From positions 454,793 to 518,792 of the forward strand of contig JAFAGI010000012.1 of NCBI GenBank assembly GCA_023422835.1: a stretch of DNA of 64,000 nucleotides, in the 5' to 3' direction. The position numbers and the translations under genes were made by a program. Shown here one piece after another: positions 27,201 through 34,615 of this stretch. Below the pieces are notes generated by a model that was not told the DNA's origin, made no database searches, and saw only the letters and a list, made by a program, of their open reading frames with translations. Origin of the DNA: Bacteroidota bacterium. GTDB taxonomy: Bacteria > Bacteroidota > Bacteroidia > Chitinophagales > Chitinophagaceae. How positions within the stretch are numbered: the stretch's first letter is position 1; every line of letters begins with the position of its first letter.

Positions 27201-28013
27201 GAAGAAAAATGGGAATGGCACAAAATAAGAAAAACCGCGCAAGATCAATAAGCTCGCCACCAACAGCAGGAAACCTGTTTTAAACCCTTTCCTTTCTGTA
27301 ACATCCAGGATGAAGTAATTGAGAAACAACAGGCAAAAAATTACCGCTATTGCTTTTAAGATGCCCTCAGACAAGGGCATGCGCGGCTTGGCATCAGGAT
27401 CAATTTTATCTATATAAAAAAGCTTTTCGCCTTTGGAGTTTACCACAGGAATGCCGCCGCCTGCACTGATGTCGTAATACTTGCTGATATTTTTATCGGC
27501 AATGAACGTATTCTTCAGGTACTTATTCTCGAAAAAATATTTTGATTTAACGGGGATCATCCCGGCTGCTATAAATGTATTACTATCAAGCCTTATGGTC
27601 TTTTTGATTAACTCATAGCTGCCGTTGGTATGCTCTACGAAATAACTGCCATCGCGGTAATTAAGCTCTTCGGGAAAAACCTCCATATCGAACCGGCTCC
27701 AGAAAATATGTTTCAGAGACGAGTCTTTGAGCATTTTGTAAATGTAAATACCGCTGGGGCTATTGTATAGATTCAGCGCTGATTTATCGGCATGCTCATC
27801 TACCAGCGTTGTAAATACAGAAAGGTTGTTGGTGAGGTTTTCAAAACCCTTTTCCTGCACATGCAGAAATTTTTCCAGGGTACTTTTTACTTCCAGCGGG
27901 GTATTGTTGTAGTTGAAGTAGTTGCCCACCACAAACGACAATGTATAAAACCAGGCAGCGATAATAAGTATGTACCCGTTCTTATAAATTAAGCGTTTGT
28001 AAAAGTTCTTCAT
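24291..28013 (-). CDS. Large membrane sensor histidine kinase, NtrY-like
   Basis: A 1240-aa hybrid of a long membrane sensor and a histidine kinase. It has one N-terminal helix and extracytoplasmic domain (about 35-220), a block of eight or so helices (about 220-480), a second extracytoplasmic region (about 480-730), further helices near 735-760 and 790-815, a third sensor region to about 960, a helix near 970-990 and a HAMP domain. The kinase core has H-box VAHEIKNP with His1032, N-box NLIKNAIEAS, G1 DYGMGID and G2 GTGLGLAIS. The core resembles NtrY. No response regulator gene adjoins; the closest upstream gene is mazG (8 nt away), so its partner is encoded elsewhere. Confidence 0.9.
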   Translation of the reverse strand: MKNFYKRLIYKNGYILIIAAWFYTLSFVVGNYFNYNNTPLEVKSTLEKFLHVQEKGFENLTNNLSVFTTLVDEHADKSALNLYNSPSGIYIYKMLKDSSLKHIFWSRFDMEVFPEELNYRDGSYFVEHTNGSYELIKKTIRLDSNTFIAAGMIPVKSKYFFENKYLKNTFIADKNISKYYDISAGGGIPVVNSKGEKLFYIDKIDPDAKPRMPLSEGILKAIAVIFCLLFLNYFILDVTERKGFKTGFLLLVASLLILRGFSYFVPFPFFFRQFELFNPAIYASSALHPSLGALMINSLLTLWITKFIRYRYDYNLYTEGDRKKNLILSYVFFTGFIIFSFFVFSIIRSLVVDSGIPFNVINFFELNKYTAAAFFIVSVLILIYYNLTYILMQPANQMGIPLWQKLAIASTLSIIILFGFTNTISIYVQLGMMVWLIGYIIFVHYKINDFESRLIRSPYFLFWVIFFSFSTTFLLKESDVLEEKKVKNIAENLSYKSINTDQNLLTLSIEELNTFFHKKDFYRFKDSLQNRFIKDSLYVNNFSAYLNNFDIGIYTFNSAVEPLFNNNDLSKAELDSVISKSLEISVRDLFYNESDSGTNAFIYRNEFVSNDKDSAGYLYLTITPKEYMDNNLYLQLLAETDNMETLANNYYIAIYKNRRIVHESTDYDFPDTIDPSPFPVEELVVVSDFNGNQYWYNAGNNKMIVIVKRNGVLFEFIAMFSYLLGFCMVSILLINLLYFLIESRFRKKAIVQKVQLSMRTQVYTAIIFVSLFSFVLIGGSTISFFILNFEKENVNRLHSVINRFIKEIEFDARIIFGLDKPVPSQEEFNEFITAEIMRMASVSNENINYYDTSGKIVTTSQPYIYNRKILSSQMHPVAYNQMRVNFKKDFYQNEQIGSFRFLSGYAPLQLRGVDMGYLNIPFLNSQSQLNKNISSFITIIIILTALVFLLAGVLSVFLTQRILNSFSVLKDRMKMINIGKENEEVYWEKNDELGALINEYNRMVRKLDASVQQLAKTEREGAWQEMARQVAHEIKNPLTPMKLNLQFLQRLVDIGDESSKELSKKIADSLIEQIDQLALIAGDFGQFANIGNVRLEEFHISEVLDSLVKMYSVESDYEIVYKKSGKDLIYFDKSQTTRLFTNLIKNAIEASSAEENNSIEIIMQDYGENVVVSVHDYGMGIDEEKAKRIFVPNFTTKSSGTGLGLAISKGIVENAKGRIWFESIPRVGTTFYVSLPLVKQ

Positions 28014-28021
28014 TTAAAAAA

Positions 28022-28813
28022 TCAGATCTTGCCAGGTTGAATGTTTTTGGCTTTGTTCCACAAATTATCCATTTCATTCAGTGTCATATCTGCCAGCTGC
28101 AAACCCTTATCTTTTGCCAGGCTTTCCATAACACTAAAACGATGCTTGAATTTTTTGTTGGTCATCTCCAAAGCGCTTTCTGCATCTACATTCAAAAACC
28201 GTGCATAGTTTACCAGGCTGAACAGCAAATCGCCAAATTCTTCCTCAATTTTATGCTGAGCTGCTTCATTTTCAGCCTGTTTTAGCTCCTTAACTTCTTC
28301 TTCAACTTTTTCCCACACCTGCAATTTATTTTCCCACTCAAAACCTACCTGTCTTGCTTTCTCCTGCATGCGTGCAGCTTTTATCATAGCCGGAAGGGAT
28401 ACGGGAACCCCGGCCAGCACAGAACGCTTGCCTTCGGCAAGCTTTATTTTTTGCCAGTTTCTTTTTACATCTTCTTGATCTTTTACTTCTGTATCTGCAT
28501 AAATATGCGGATGCCGTTCGATCATTTTTTCTGCAATGCCATCAATCACGTCGCCAATAGTGAACTTATCTTCTTCTTTCGCTATACGTGCATAAAATAA
28601 TATATGCAGCAATATATCTCCGAGCTCTTCTTTTATTTCAGACCAGTTTTCATTAAGAATGCCATCGCCCAGCTCATACATTTCTTCAATGGTCATGGAG
28701 CGAAGCGTGTGGATGGTCTGCTGCTGATCCCAGGGACACTGCTCTCTCAGCTCATCCATAATACGGACTAGCCCGTTGAATTTTTCCCCGATCGTATGGT
28801 TTGTAGCAGACAT
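28022..28813 (-). CDS. mazG: Nucleoside triphosphate pyrophosphohydrolase MazG
   Basis: A 263-aa all-alpha NTP pyrophosphohydrolase that hydrolyses NTPs, including damaged ones, to NMP and pyrophosphate. Both MazG repeats are present: the first with CPWDQQQTIHTLR and EELGDILLHILFYARI, the second with EEEFGDLLFSLVNYAR, each carrying the EExxE-type Mg site. An upstream in-frame TTG at 28822 would add three residues; the ATG at 28813 is preferred. It starts 1 nt past the lysC stop, and the histidine kinase follows after 8 nt, so it is the middle gene of a tight cluster. Confidence 0.95.
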   Translation of the reverse strand: MSATNHTIGEKFNGLVRIMDELREQCPWDQQQTIHTLRSMTIEEMYELGDGILNENWSEIKEELGDILLHILFYARIAKEEDKFTIGDVIDGIAEKMIERHPHIYADTEVKDQEDVKRNWQKIKLAEGKRSVLAGVPVSLPAMIKAARMQEKARQVGFEWENKLQVWEKVEEEVKELKQAENEAAQHKIEEEFGDLLFSLVNYARFLNVDAESALEMTNKKFKHRFSVMESLAKDKGLQLADMTLNEMDNLWNKAKNIQPGKI

Positions 28814-28814
28814 G

Positions 28815-30131
28815 TTATGCAAAAATACCCGCGTTGATTCTTCTGAGCATATCTTCTTTATACTCTTTGCTCACCAGGAAAGAAATGTTGTGCCTGCTGC
28901 CTCCATAGCTGATCATGCGAACAGGAATGTTCTCAATGGAACTGAATAATTTAGCCAGCAGGTGATTACTCTCGATAATTTTATTGCCTACGATGGAAAC
29001 AATGGTCATATCCCCGTCTACCTCTACCGATCCAAAGGGCTGAAGCTCTGTAATGATCTCTTTTAAATATGCATCTGAATCGATGGTGAGAGAAACCGCC
29101 ACCTCCGAAGTAGTGATCATGTCTATGGGTGTGCGGTATTTTTCAAACACCTCAAATATTTTTCTGAGGAAACCGTAAGCTAACAGCATTCGGCTGCTCT
29201 TTACTTTGATGGCGATGATGCCGTCTTTGGCAGCCACGGCCTTGGCGCCGGTATCTTCCACGCTTTGTTGTATGGTAGTACCTTTGGCCGCCGGCTCCAT
29301 GGTGTTTAGCAATTTCACGGGTACATGCGACAATTGCGCTGGCCAGATACAGGTGGGGTGCAAGATTTTCGCACCAAAATACGCCAACTCGGCCGCCTCG
29401 TCGAAGCTCAGTTTTTCAATAGCATGTGTTGCTTCCACTATACGTGGATCATTGTTGTGCATGCCGTCAATGTCGGTCCAGATCTCACATACAGAAGCGC
29501 TGCCGGCCGCTGCAATCAGCGATGCGGTATAGTCGCTGCCGCCGCGCTTCAGGTTGTCTACTTCGCCGCGGTGGTTTCGGCAGATGTAGCCTTGCGTTAC
29601 AAATATTTTGGTGCCGCTGTGTTTGTTCAGCAACTTGTTGAGGTTGGTTTTAATAAAGTTCAGGTCAGGCTCTTCGTTGGCGTCTATGCGCATAAATTCC
29701 AACGCCGGCAACAGCAGGTGGTCTATTTTGTTTTCGTTGAGGTAAACGCTGAACAACTTGGTGCTCATTAATTCACCCTGCGCCAGGATGTCTTTGCTTA
29801 ATGCATCGCTGTAAGATATTTTTAAAATAATGTTCAGGAACTCAAAATGCTCTGATACCACATCGTTTGCTTTCTGCCTGTAAAGGTCATGCTGCACCAG
29901 TTCTGTAACAAAATTGCGGTAATGCTTCTCCAGCGCGTCAATCTTTTCCTTGGCTGCTTCCTTGTTGGTTTTTGCCAGCAGCTCGCTGATCTCCACCAGT
30001 GCATTGGTGGTGCCACTAAGTGCACTCAGCACAATAATTTTATCTTCGTTGTCGCGGGTGGCCAACTCTGCAACCTGGCGCATGCGCTCTGGCCTGCCTA
30101 CACTTGTACCACCGAATTTCATTACTTTCAT
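28815..30131 (-). CDS. lysC: Aspartate kinase, monofunctional
   Basis: Catalyses phosphorylation of aspartate, the entry step to lysine, threonine, methionine and diaminopimelate. About 438 aa: kinase domain with KFGGTSVG at the N-terminus and GRGGSDYTAS-like LKRGGSDYTASL near 200, then two ACT domains (about 295-438, with MITTSEVAVSLTID). I choose the ATG at 30131 because the conserved MKVMKFGG start follows it; an in-frame ATG at 30164 lies inside a perfect hairpin repeat. The 50 nt before the start codon nearly match the leader of the lipocalin-like gene at 49 kb. mazG follows after 1 nt. Confidence 0.93.
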   Translation of the reverse strand: MKVMKFGGTSVGRPERMRQVAELATRDNEDKIIVLSALSGTTNALVEISELLAKTNKEAAKEKIDALEKHYRNFVTELVQHDLYRQKANDVVSEHFEFLNIILKISYSDALSKDILAQGELMSTKLFSVYLNENKIDHLLLPALEFMRIDANEEPDLNFIKTNLNKLLNKHSGTKIFVTQGYICRNHRGEVDNLKRGGSDYTASLIAAAGSASVCEIWTDIDGMHNNDPRIVEATHAIEKLSFDEAAELAYFGAKILHPTCIWPAQLSHVPVKLLNTMEPAAKGTTIQQSVEDTGAKAVAAKDGIIAIKVKSSRMLLAYGFLRKIFEVFEKYRTPIDMITTSEVAVSLTIDSDAYLKEIITELQPFGSVEVDGDMTIVSIVGNKIIESNHLLAKLFSSIENIPVRMISYGGSRHNISFLVSKEYKEDMLRRINAGIFA

Positions 30132-30159
30132 GTGTGTATAATTAATTTTTTCAGTTTGC

Positions 30160-30195
30160 CACATGGAATAACCAGCTTTTTGGTTATTCCATGTG
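30160..30195. repeat. Hairpin element copy A (perfect 15-bp inverted repeat)
   Basis: Arms 30160-30174 and 30181-30195 (CACATGGAATAACCA and its exact complement) with a 6-nt loop. It sits about 30 nt upstream of the lysC start codon. Compared with copies B, C and D it lacks the central 30-40 nt and so is a shortened, fully palindromic form. No T run follows it, so it is unlikely to be a plain terminator. Confidence 0.9.
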
Positions 30196-30216
30196 TATTT
30201 ATTTATTTTTTCTTTA

Positions 30217-30290
30217 TGGTCGCATGGAATAGCCTTTATTCAGTCGCGGTTGGCATGCACTTTTTGCTTATGGCTATTTCATATGTATGT
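30217..30290 (+). repeat. Hairpin element copy B
   Basis: About 74 bp: left arm CGCATGGAATAGCC, centre with a CGCGGTTGGCATGCA segment, right arm GGCTATTTCATATG. It is most like copy D at 49.6 kb, sharing also TGGTC at the left and GCTTATGGC at the right. It lies in the spacer between the Ldh-family gene (stop at 30425) and lysC. Confidence 0.85.
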
Positions 30291-30424
30291 ATTTATTGTT
30301 TTTCAGTTGCTCCCGATAGTTATTTGATTTGCGCGAATATAAACCATCGGAAAATAAAAACAGTATCACAAATGCTGTTTTTATTATGAGGCAAGAAAAA
30401 ACTTTGTTATCCGAACTTTACCGT

Positions 30425-31504
30425 TCAGATAAAATCTACATTGAACTTACCGGACAGCTTTTGCAGGTCTTCGTATACACTGTTCATGAGCGGTATTCCC
30501 GCCTGCAACCTCATGTTCTCAGACTCACGCTCCGGGTCGCCGGGTATTAACACTTTATCGTAACCTTCCACTGTTTGCGCCTGCCTGAACCTGTTGATCC
30601 AGTGGTCCATTTCGGCTTTAAACTCCGCTGCAGGCCTGAAAGCATCTACCCGCATGGCGCCGAAAAAATGTCCTAATCCCTGGCCGGGCATATTTTCCGG
30701 CATTGGCACATAAGCAGGGAAAGGCGGCACCCAGGGCCCGTAAGATGCGCCACTCAGCACACCGCAGAAAATATCTACCAGGCTGCCCAAGATGTAACCT
30801 TTGTGGCTGGAATGTTCAATATCGCTGCCAAGGGGCAGCATAGATCCGTTTTCTTTCAGGATGGCTGCGTTTGTTGTAGCTTTCCCTTCCATATCCTGCA
30901 CCCAACCTTTGGGCGCTTCCTTTTCCTGGCGTTGCAAAATTTCCAGTTTGCCGTTGGATGCTGTGGTGGTAGCAAAATCACCGACAAAAGGCGGCTGTTC
31001 TCCCGCAGGTATGGCTACGGCTATGGGATTGGTTCCCAACATTCTTTCTTTGGAAAAAGTAGGCGCCACCAGCGCGCTTGCATTGGTCATAGATATGCCT
31101 ATCATATCATGCTCCAGCGCCATCATAGCGTGGTAGCCCGCAATACCGTAATGGTTGCTGTTTTTTACCGCCACCCACCCAGTGCCGGCAGTGGCAGCTT
31201 TTTGTATGGCTACCTGCATGGCAAAGGGGGCTACTACCAGCCCGAGCCCTGCATCTCCATCTAAAACTGCTGTCGAGGGTGTTTCGTGAATGATCTTTAT
31301 CTGAGGAGACGTATTTATACGGCCAGCTTCCCACAATCTTACATAACCGCTTAAGCGGGCCACGCCGTGGCTGTCAACACCGCGCAGATCTGCGCTCAGA
31401 AGGGTCATTGTTGCCGTTTGTGCATCGGCCTTACTGCATCCCATCTTTTTGAAAACATCGCTTGTAAACCTTGACAGGTCTTTAAACTGAATCAATTTCT
31501 CCAT
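30425..31504 (-). CDS. Ldh-family oxidoreductase (malate/lactate dehydrogenase type 2)
   Basis: An NAD(P)-dependent 2-hydroxyacid dehydrogenase of the LDH2/MDG2 family (YlbC, ComC, AllD), distinct from classic lactate dehydrogenase; 359 aa. The family hallmarks are the RGVDSHGVARL segment near 42-52, NSNHYGIAGYHA near 117-128 with the catalytic histidine, GTNPIAVAIP, and the HKGYILG segment. The acid used (malate, sulfolactate, ureidoglycolate or other) cannot be told from sequence. It appears to be a single gene between the repeat-rich spacers on both sides. Confidence 0.9.
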   Translation of the reverse strand: MEKLIQFKDLSRFTSDVFKKMGCSKADAQTATMTLLSADLRGVDSHGVARLSGYVRLWEAGRINTSPQIKIIHETPSTAVLDGDAGLGLVVAPFAMQVAIQKAATAGTGWVAVKNSNHYGIAGYHAMMALEHDMIGISMTNASALVAPTFSKERMLGTNPIAVAIPAGEQPPFVGDFATTTASNGKLEILQRQEKEAPKGWVQDMEGKATTNAAILKENGSMLPLGSDIEHSSHKGYILGSLVDIFCGVLSGASYGPWVPPFPAYVPMPENMPGQGLGHFFGAMRVDAFRPAAEFKAEMDHWINRFRQAQTVEGYDKVLIPGDPERESENMRLQAGIPLMNSVYEDLQKLSGKFNVDFI

Positions 31505-31584
31505 TGCTGCAAGGTAGGGAAAAAACTAAAATGAGCGTAGGCACTATACATCTAAACGCATAAATAAATATTTTCTGAAACGGG

Positions 31585-31700
31585 GATCCTTATACGGATC
31601 ATGCTATGCGAGGAACTCAATGAACAGCGCCATCGTTCCTATGATTCAAACATACGGATTACAAATCCCGCGGTAAGGGTTCGCCATTTCAAATGCCGAA
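31585..31700. repeat. Row of four REP-like palindromes
   Basis: Four inverted repeats lie within 116 bp: GATCC/GGATC (31585-31600), AGGAAC/GTTCCT (31611-31640), CGGATT/AATCCCG around ACA (31655-31670) and TTCGCCATTT/AAATGCCGAA (31680-31700, one mismatch). The CGGATT-ACA-AATCC core resembles short palindromes I know from intergenic repeats in Bacteroidota, sometimes tied to RAYT transposases. No such transposase gene is in this window. Confidence 0.5.
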
Positions 31701-31817
31701 CAGCAGATTGAATTTCAGGATTTTTTTATTTATATAGATTTTCTCCTTTTTTGAATAATTCATCCTCTCCGGATTGACGATTAACTCTCTTTCTGCATTT
31801 TCCCACTTTCCACTTTA

Positions 31818-31844
31818 AATTATCAATTATCAATTGTCAATTAA
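31818..31844. repeat. Heptanucleotide repeat block after accC
   Basis: Three 7-nt units (ATCAATT, ATCAATT, GTCAATT) end 4-5 nt past the accC stop codon, preceded by CCCACTTTCCA. Same unit, same flank and same position relative to a stop codon as the blocks at 7.5 kb. Confidence 0.7.
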
Positions 31845-31847
31845 AAA

Positions 31848-33191
31848 CTAAGGCTCCTTCGCTTCGAAAGTCTCCAGAAATTTCGTGGTAAAGTTACCTT
31901 TCTGGAAGTCTTCATTGCGCATGATCTGTTGTGCAAAAGGTATGGTGGTCTTTACCCCTTCTATCACAAATTCTCTTAAAGCGCGGCGCATTTTTTTGAT
32001 GGCGTCTTCCCTTGTGCGGGCCACCACAATCAGCTTACCGATCATAGAGTCGTAATAAGGGGGTATCACATAGCCGGCATAAGCATGGCTGTCGACGCGT
32101 ACTCCCTGGCCGCCGGGCGTATTAAATACTTTTATCTTGCCCGGGGATGGACGGAAATCGTGGAAAGGATCTTCTGCATTGATCCTTACTTCAATAGCAT
32201 GCAGTTCGGGAATATAGTTATTGCCTGAAATTTTTTCACCCATCGCGATAAGTATCTGTTCCTTGATCAGGTCAAACTTGATCACTTCTTCGGTTACGCA
32301 ATGCTCTACCTGTACACGGGTGTTCATTTCCATAAAGTAGAAATTGCGGTCTTTATCTACCAGGAATTCTATAGTACCCAATCCTTCGTAATTGATGGCT
32401 GCTGCGGCTTTCACGGCAGCATCGCCCATTTTCTGCCGAAGCTCGGGCGTCATAAATGGTGATGGAGATTCTTCCACCAGCTTTTGGTGGCGCCTTTGAA
32501 TGGAGCAGTCTCTCTCGCTCAGGTGGCACACATTACCATGCTGGTCGCCTGCAACCTGTATTTCTATGTGGCGAGGTTCCTGCACAAATTTTTCCATGTA
32601 AATGCCGTCATTCTTAAACGATGCGGCAGCTTCCTGTTTGGCAGCGTTATAGTTTCGTTCCATTTCCTCTTCTTTCCAAACCACACGCATGCCTTTGCCG
32701 CCCCCGCCTGCAGTAGCTTTAAGTATTACGGGGTAACCGATTTTTTTGGCAGAATCTATGGCGTGATCTACACTGCCCAGCAATCCTTCCACACCCGGCA
32801 CCACCGGCACGCCCGCGCGGATCATGGTTGCCTTTGCCGTATTCTTATCACCCATCTGGGAGATCATCTCCGGCGTGGGACCAATGAATTTTATATTGTG
32901 GTGCTGACAGATCTGTGCAAAACGTGCATTCTCTGCCAGGAAACCGTATCCAGGGTGAATTGCATCTGCATTGGTAATTTCTGCTGCTGCAATAATGTGG
33001 GGAATGTTGAGGTAAGAATCTGAGCTATGCGGCTTACCGATGCAAACGGCTTCATCTGCGAAACGCACATGCAGGCTGTCTTTATCTGCCGTAGAGTAAA
33101 CGGCTACCGTTTTTATGCCCATCTCGCGACAGGTCCTGATAATGCGCAGCGCAATTTCGCCACGATTGGCAATCAATATTTTATTGAACAT
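31848..33191 (-). CDS. accC: Acetyl-CoA carboxylase, biotin carboxylase subunit
   Basis: The ATP-grasp subunit that carboxylates biotin on AccB in the first step of fatty acid synthesis; 447 aa, the usual length. Seen are the N-terminal [14 protein letters not shown], the glycine-rich loop [12 protein letters not shown] near 160, the CSIQRRHQK segment, and [10 protein letters not shown] with catalytic residues near 290. The accB gene lies 36 nt upstream on the same strand, so the two are an accBC operon. Confidence 0.97.
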   Translation of the reverse strand: MFNKILIANRGEIALRIIRTCREMGIKTVAVYSTADKDSLHVRFADEAVCIGKPHSSDSYLNIPHIIAAAEITNADAIHPGYGFLAENARFAQICQHHNIKFIGPTPEMISQMGDKNTAKATMIRAGVPVVPGVEGLLGSVDHAIDSAKKIGYPVILKATAGGGGKGMRVVWKEEEMERNYNAAKQEAAASFKNDGIYMEKFVQEPRHIEIQVAGDQHGNVCHLSERDCSIQRRHQKLVEESPSPFMTPELRQKMGDAAVKAAAAINYEGLGTIEFLVDKDRNFYFMEMNTRVQVEHCVTEEVIKFDLIKEQILIAMGEKISGNNYIPELHAIEVRINAEDPFHDFRPSPGKIKVFNTPGGQGVRVDSHAYAGYVIPPYYDSMIGKLIVVARTREDAIKKMRRALREFVIEGVKTTIPFAQQIMRNEDFQKGNFTTKFLETFEAKEP

Positions 33192-33227
33192 AATTTAATT
33201 GAGATAAGTAACCAAATAAATGAGCGA

Positions 33228-33719
33228 TTACGGTTCTACTAAGAATAAAGGCTGGTCATACTCTACGGGGCTTGCATCATCTACAAGCACTTTCACGATC
33301 TTGCCGGAGATTTCACTTTCAATTTCATTGAAAAGTTTCATTGCCTCTATCACACATACCGGCTGGCCTACCTCTACTTCGGAGCCAACTTCAACGAGCG
33401 CTGGTTTGTCAGGAGAGGCTCTCCTATAAAAAGTACCAATCATCGGGCTTTTGATGATGAGGTGGTTAGCGTTTGCCATGCTATCTTCCTGAGTTGCGGG
33501 CTTGGCGGCTTCCGGCTGGGCAGAGGCTGCGAGCTGCGGCTGTGCAGTTTGCGGCAACGATGGCTGCTGGGGCATGAAATATGCGGGGTTTGCAAACGTC
33601 TGGATATTTTCTTTCTTTTGTTTAATAGTAATTTTAAAGTCGCCCTGCTGGATTGACAATTCACCGATATTGCTTTTGTTTACCGACTTAATAAGATCCT
33701 GGATTTGTTTGTAGTCCAT
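33228..33719 (-). CDS. accB: Acetyl-CoA carboxylase biotin carboxyl carrier protein
   Basis: The biotin carrier of acetyl-CoA carboxylase; 163 aa. An N-terminal helical domain (1-50), a Pro/Ala/Gln-rich linker (about 55-85) and a C-terminal biotinyl domain (about 88-163) with the biotin-accepting Lys128 in EAMKLFNE. It precedes accC in an accBC operon, and efp lies about 105 nt upstream in the same direction, a common Bacteroidota order. Confidence 0.97.
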   Translation of the reverse strand: MDYKQIQDLIKSVNKSNIGELSIQQGDFKITIKQKKENIQTFANPAYFMPQQPSLPQTAQPQLAASAQPEAAKPATQEDSMANANHLIIKSPMIGTFYRRASPDKPALVEVGSEVEVGQPVCVIEAMKLFNEIESEISGKIVKVLVDDASPVEYDQPLFLVEP

Positions 33720-33824
33720 GGTTGTGAATTATTTTATGAATAATGTTTAATGATCCTATACAGCATCCTGCCCGTTTCCTGAAATGTGTTTTGGCTGCAG
33801 TTTCCAGGCCGGATGAAGCAAGCA

Positions 33825-34394
33825 TTAGCCTTCTTTTACTCTTTCCACGTATTCACCCGTTTTGGTGTTTACGCGGATAAGTTCTCCTTCGTTTACAAAT
33901 AAGGGAACCTGAACGGCGGCGCCGGTTTCGAGTGTAGCCGGCTTAAGCGCTCTTGTAGCGGTATCGCCTCTGAGGCCGGGCTCGCAATAGGTAACCTGCA
34001 ATACAATTTTTTCGGGAAGTTCTGCACCAATGGCCTGTTCTGTTTCTGTGTTGATGAAAACAAAAACTTCACAACCGTCTTTCAGGAATTGCGGTGCGTC
34101 TATCATTTCTTCAGACAAGGTGATCTGCTCAAATGTTTCGTTATTCATTACGTTGTAGCCTGCCTCGTCTTTGTATAAATACTGGTAAGTGTGTTTTTCA
34201 ACGCGCACGGGATAGATATTTTCTCCACTGTTCCAGGTTTTTTCAATGGAACGGTTGGTGTCCACACCTTTTAATTTTGCCCATACTTTTGCGGCTGCTC
34301 TTGCTGTTTTGTTTTCTCCGAATTCTACTACAGAATATAAGTTGTTGTCAAGTTTAAGAATCATTCCACGACTGATGTCGGAAGTGGTTGCCAT
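33825..34394 (-). CDS. efp: Elongation factor P with arginine-type loop
   Basis: EF-P binds stalled ribosomes next to the P-site tRNA and speeds peptide bonds at polyproline runs. The 189-aa protein has the usual three beta domains, MNNETFEQI in domain II and GDTATRALKPATLETGA and the TKTGEYVERV end in domain III. The tip of domain I, normally PGKG with the modified lysine, here reads EFGENKTARAAAKV with Arg32 at the tip position. This resembles the arginine (EarP-rhamnosylated) loop NKSGRNAA of pseudomonads. No EarP or EpmA/B gene is next to it. Upstream of accB-accC on the same strand. Confidence 0.95.
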   Translation of the reverse strand: MATTSDISRGMILKLDNNLYSVVEFGENKTARAAAKVWAKLKGVDTNRSIEKTWNSGENIYPVRVEKHTYQYLYKDEAGYNVMNNETFEQITLSEEMIDAPQFLKDGCEVFVFINTETEQAIGAELPEKIVLQVTYCEPGLRGDTATRALKPATLETGAAVQVPLFVNEGELIRVNTKTGEYVERVKEG

Positions 34395-34570
34395 AATGTT
34401 ATATTTATTTCGGCAAAAATACTATTTCAAACCAAAAAATAACGTTTTTATGCAGAAATCATTCAATTATGAAGGTAAAGCTATAATTAGCTGCTGATTT
34501 GTCGCAGGTTCATTAATAATGGCTACATCCGTTATTTCAGGAATAAAATGCCGAATTACGGTAAAATATG

Positions 34571-34578
34571 TAATTTTG
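34571..34578 (+). promoter_or_regulatory. Putative Bacteroidota -7 box upstream of the GDP-mannose pyrophosphorylase gene
   Basis: TAATTTTG matches the TAnnTTTG consensus used by the Bacteroidota housekeeping sigma factor. It lies 37 nt before the start codon at 34616. No clear TTTG -33 box is seen at the proper distance. Confidence 0.4.
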
Positions 34579-34615
34579 GCCTTTAATAATTCTTCGAATA
34601 TACTCCTAGCAGATA

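Larger units (their letters stand above)
30129..30318. repeat. Tandem linker sequence of the hairpin element, lysC side
   Basis: The words starting with CATGTGTGTAT, then T- and A-rich sequence, then a TTTTTC(AGTTG) box occur three times in a row at about 30129-30160, 30190-30220 and 30280-30310, alternating with the ACATGGAATAACC-type arms. The first copy contains the lysC start codon. The unit length varies (about 61 and 90 nt). A fourth example lies at 49356-49386, containing the start codon of the lipocalin-like gene. Confidence 0.75.
31505..31847. other. Intergenic stretch rich in small palindromes
   Basis: No reading frame of note. From 31585 to 31700 four small inverted repeats follow one another, and just before the accC stop codon a period-7 repeat block occurs. 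Both are listed separately. Confidence 0.6.

Noticed and set aside
30132..30164. ATG start for lysC 11 codons upstream
   Set aside because: It lies inside the perfect hairpin of element copy A; the conserved aspartate kinase N-terminus begins at the ATG at 30131.
30160..30195. Lysine riboswitch or attenuator upstream of lysC
   Set aside because: The leader is too short for a lysine riboswitch, has no T run after the hairpin, and the same hairpin stands before an unrelated gene.
31655..31700. tRNA-like GGTTCG string
   Set aside because: No cloverleaf can be drawn around it; the palindromes explain the pattern better.
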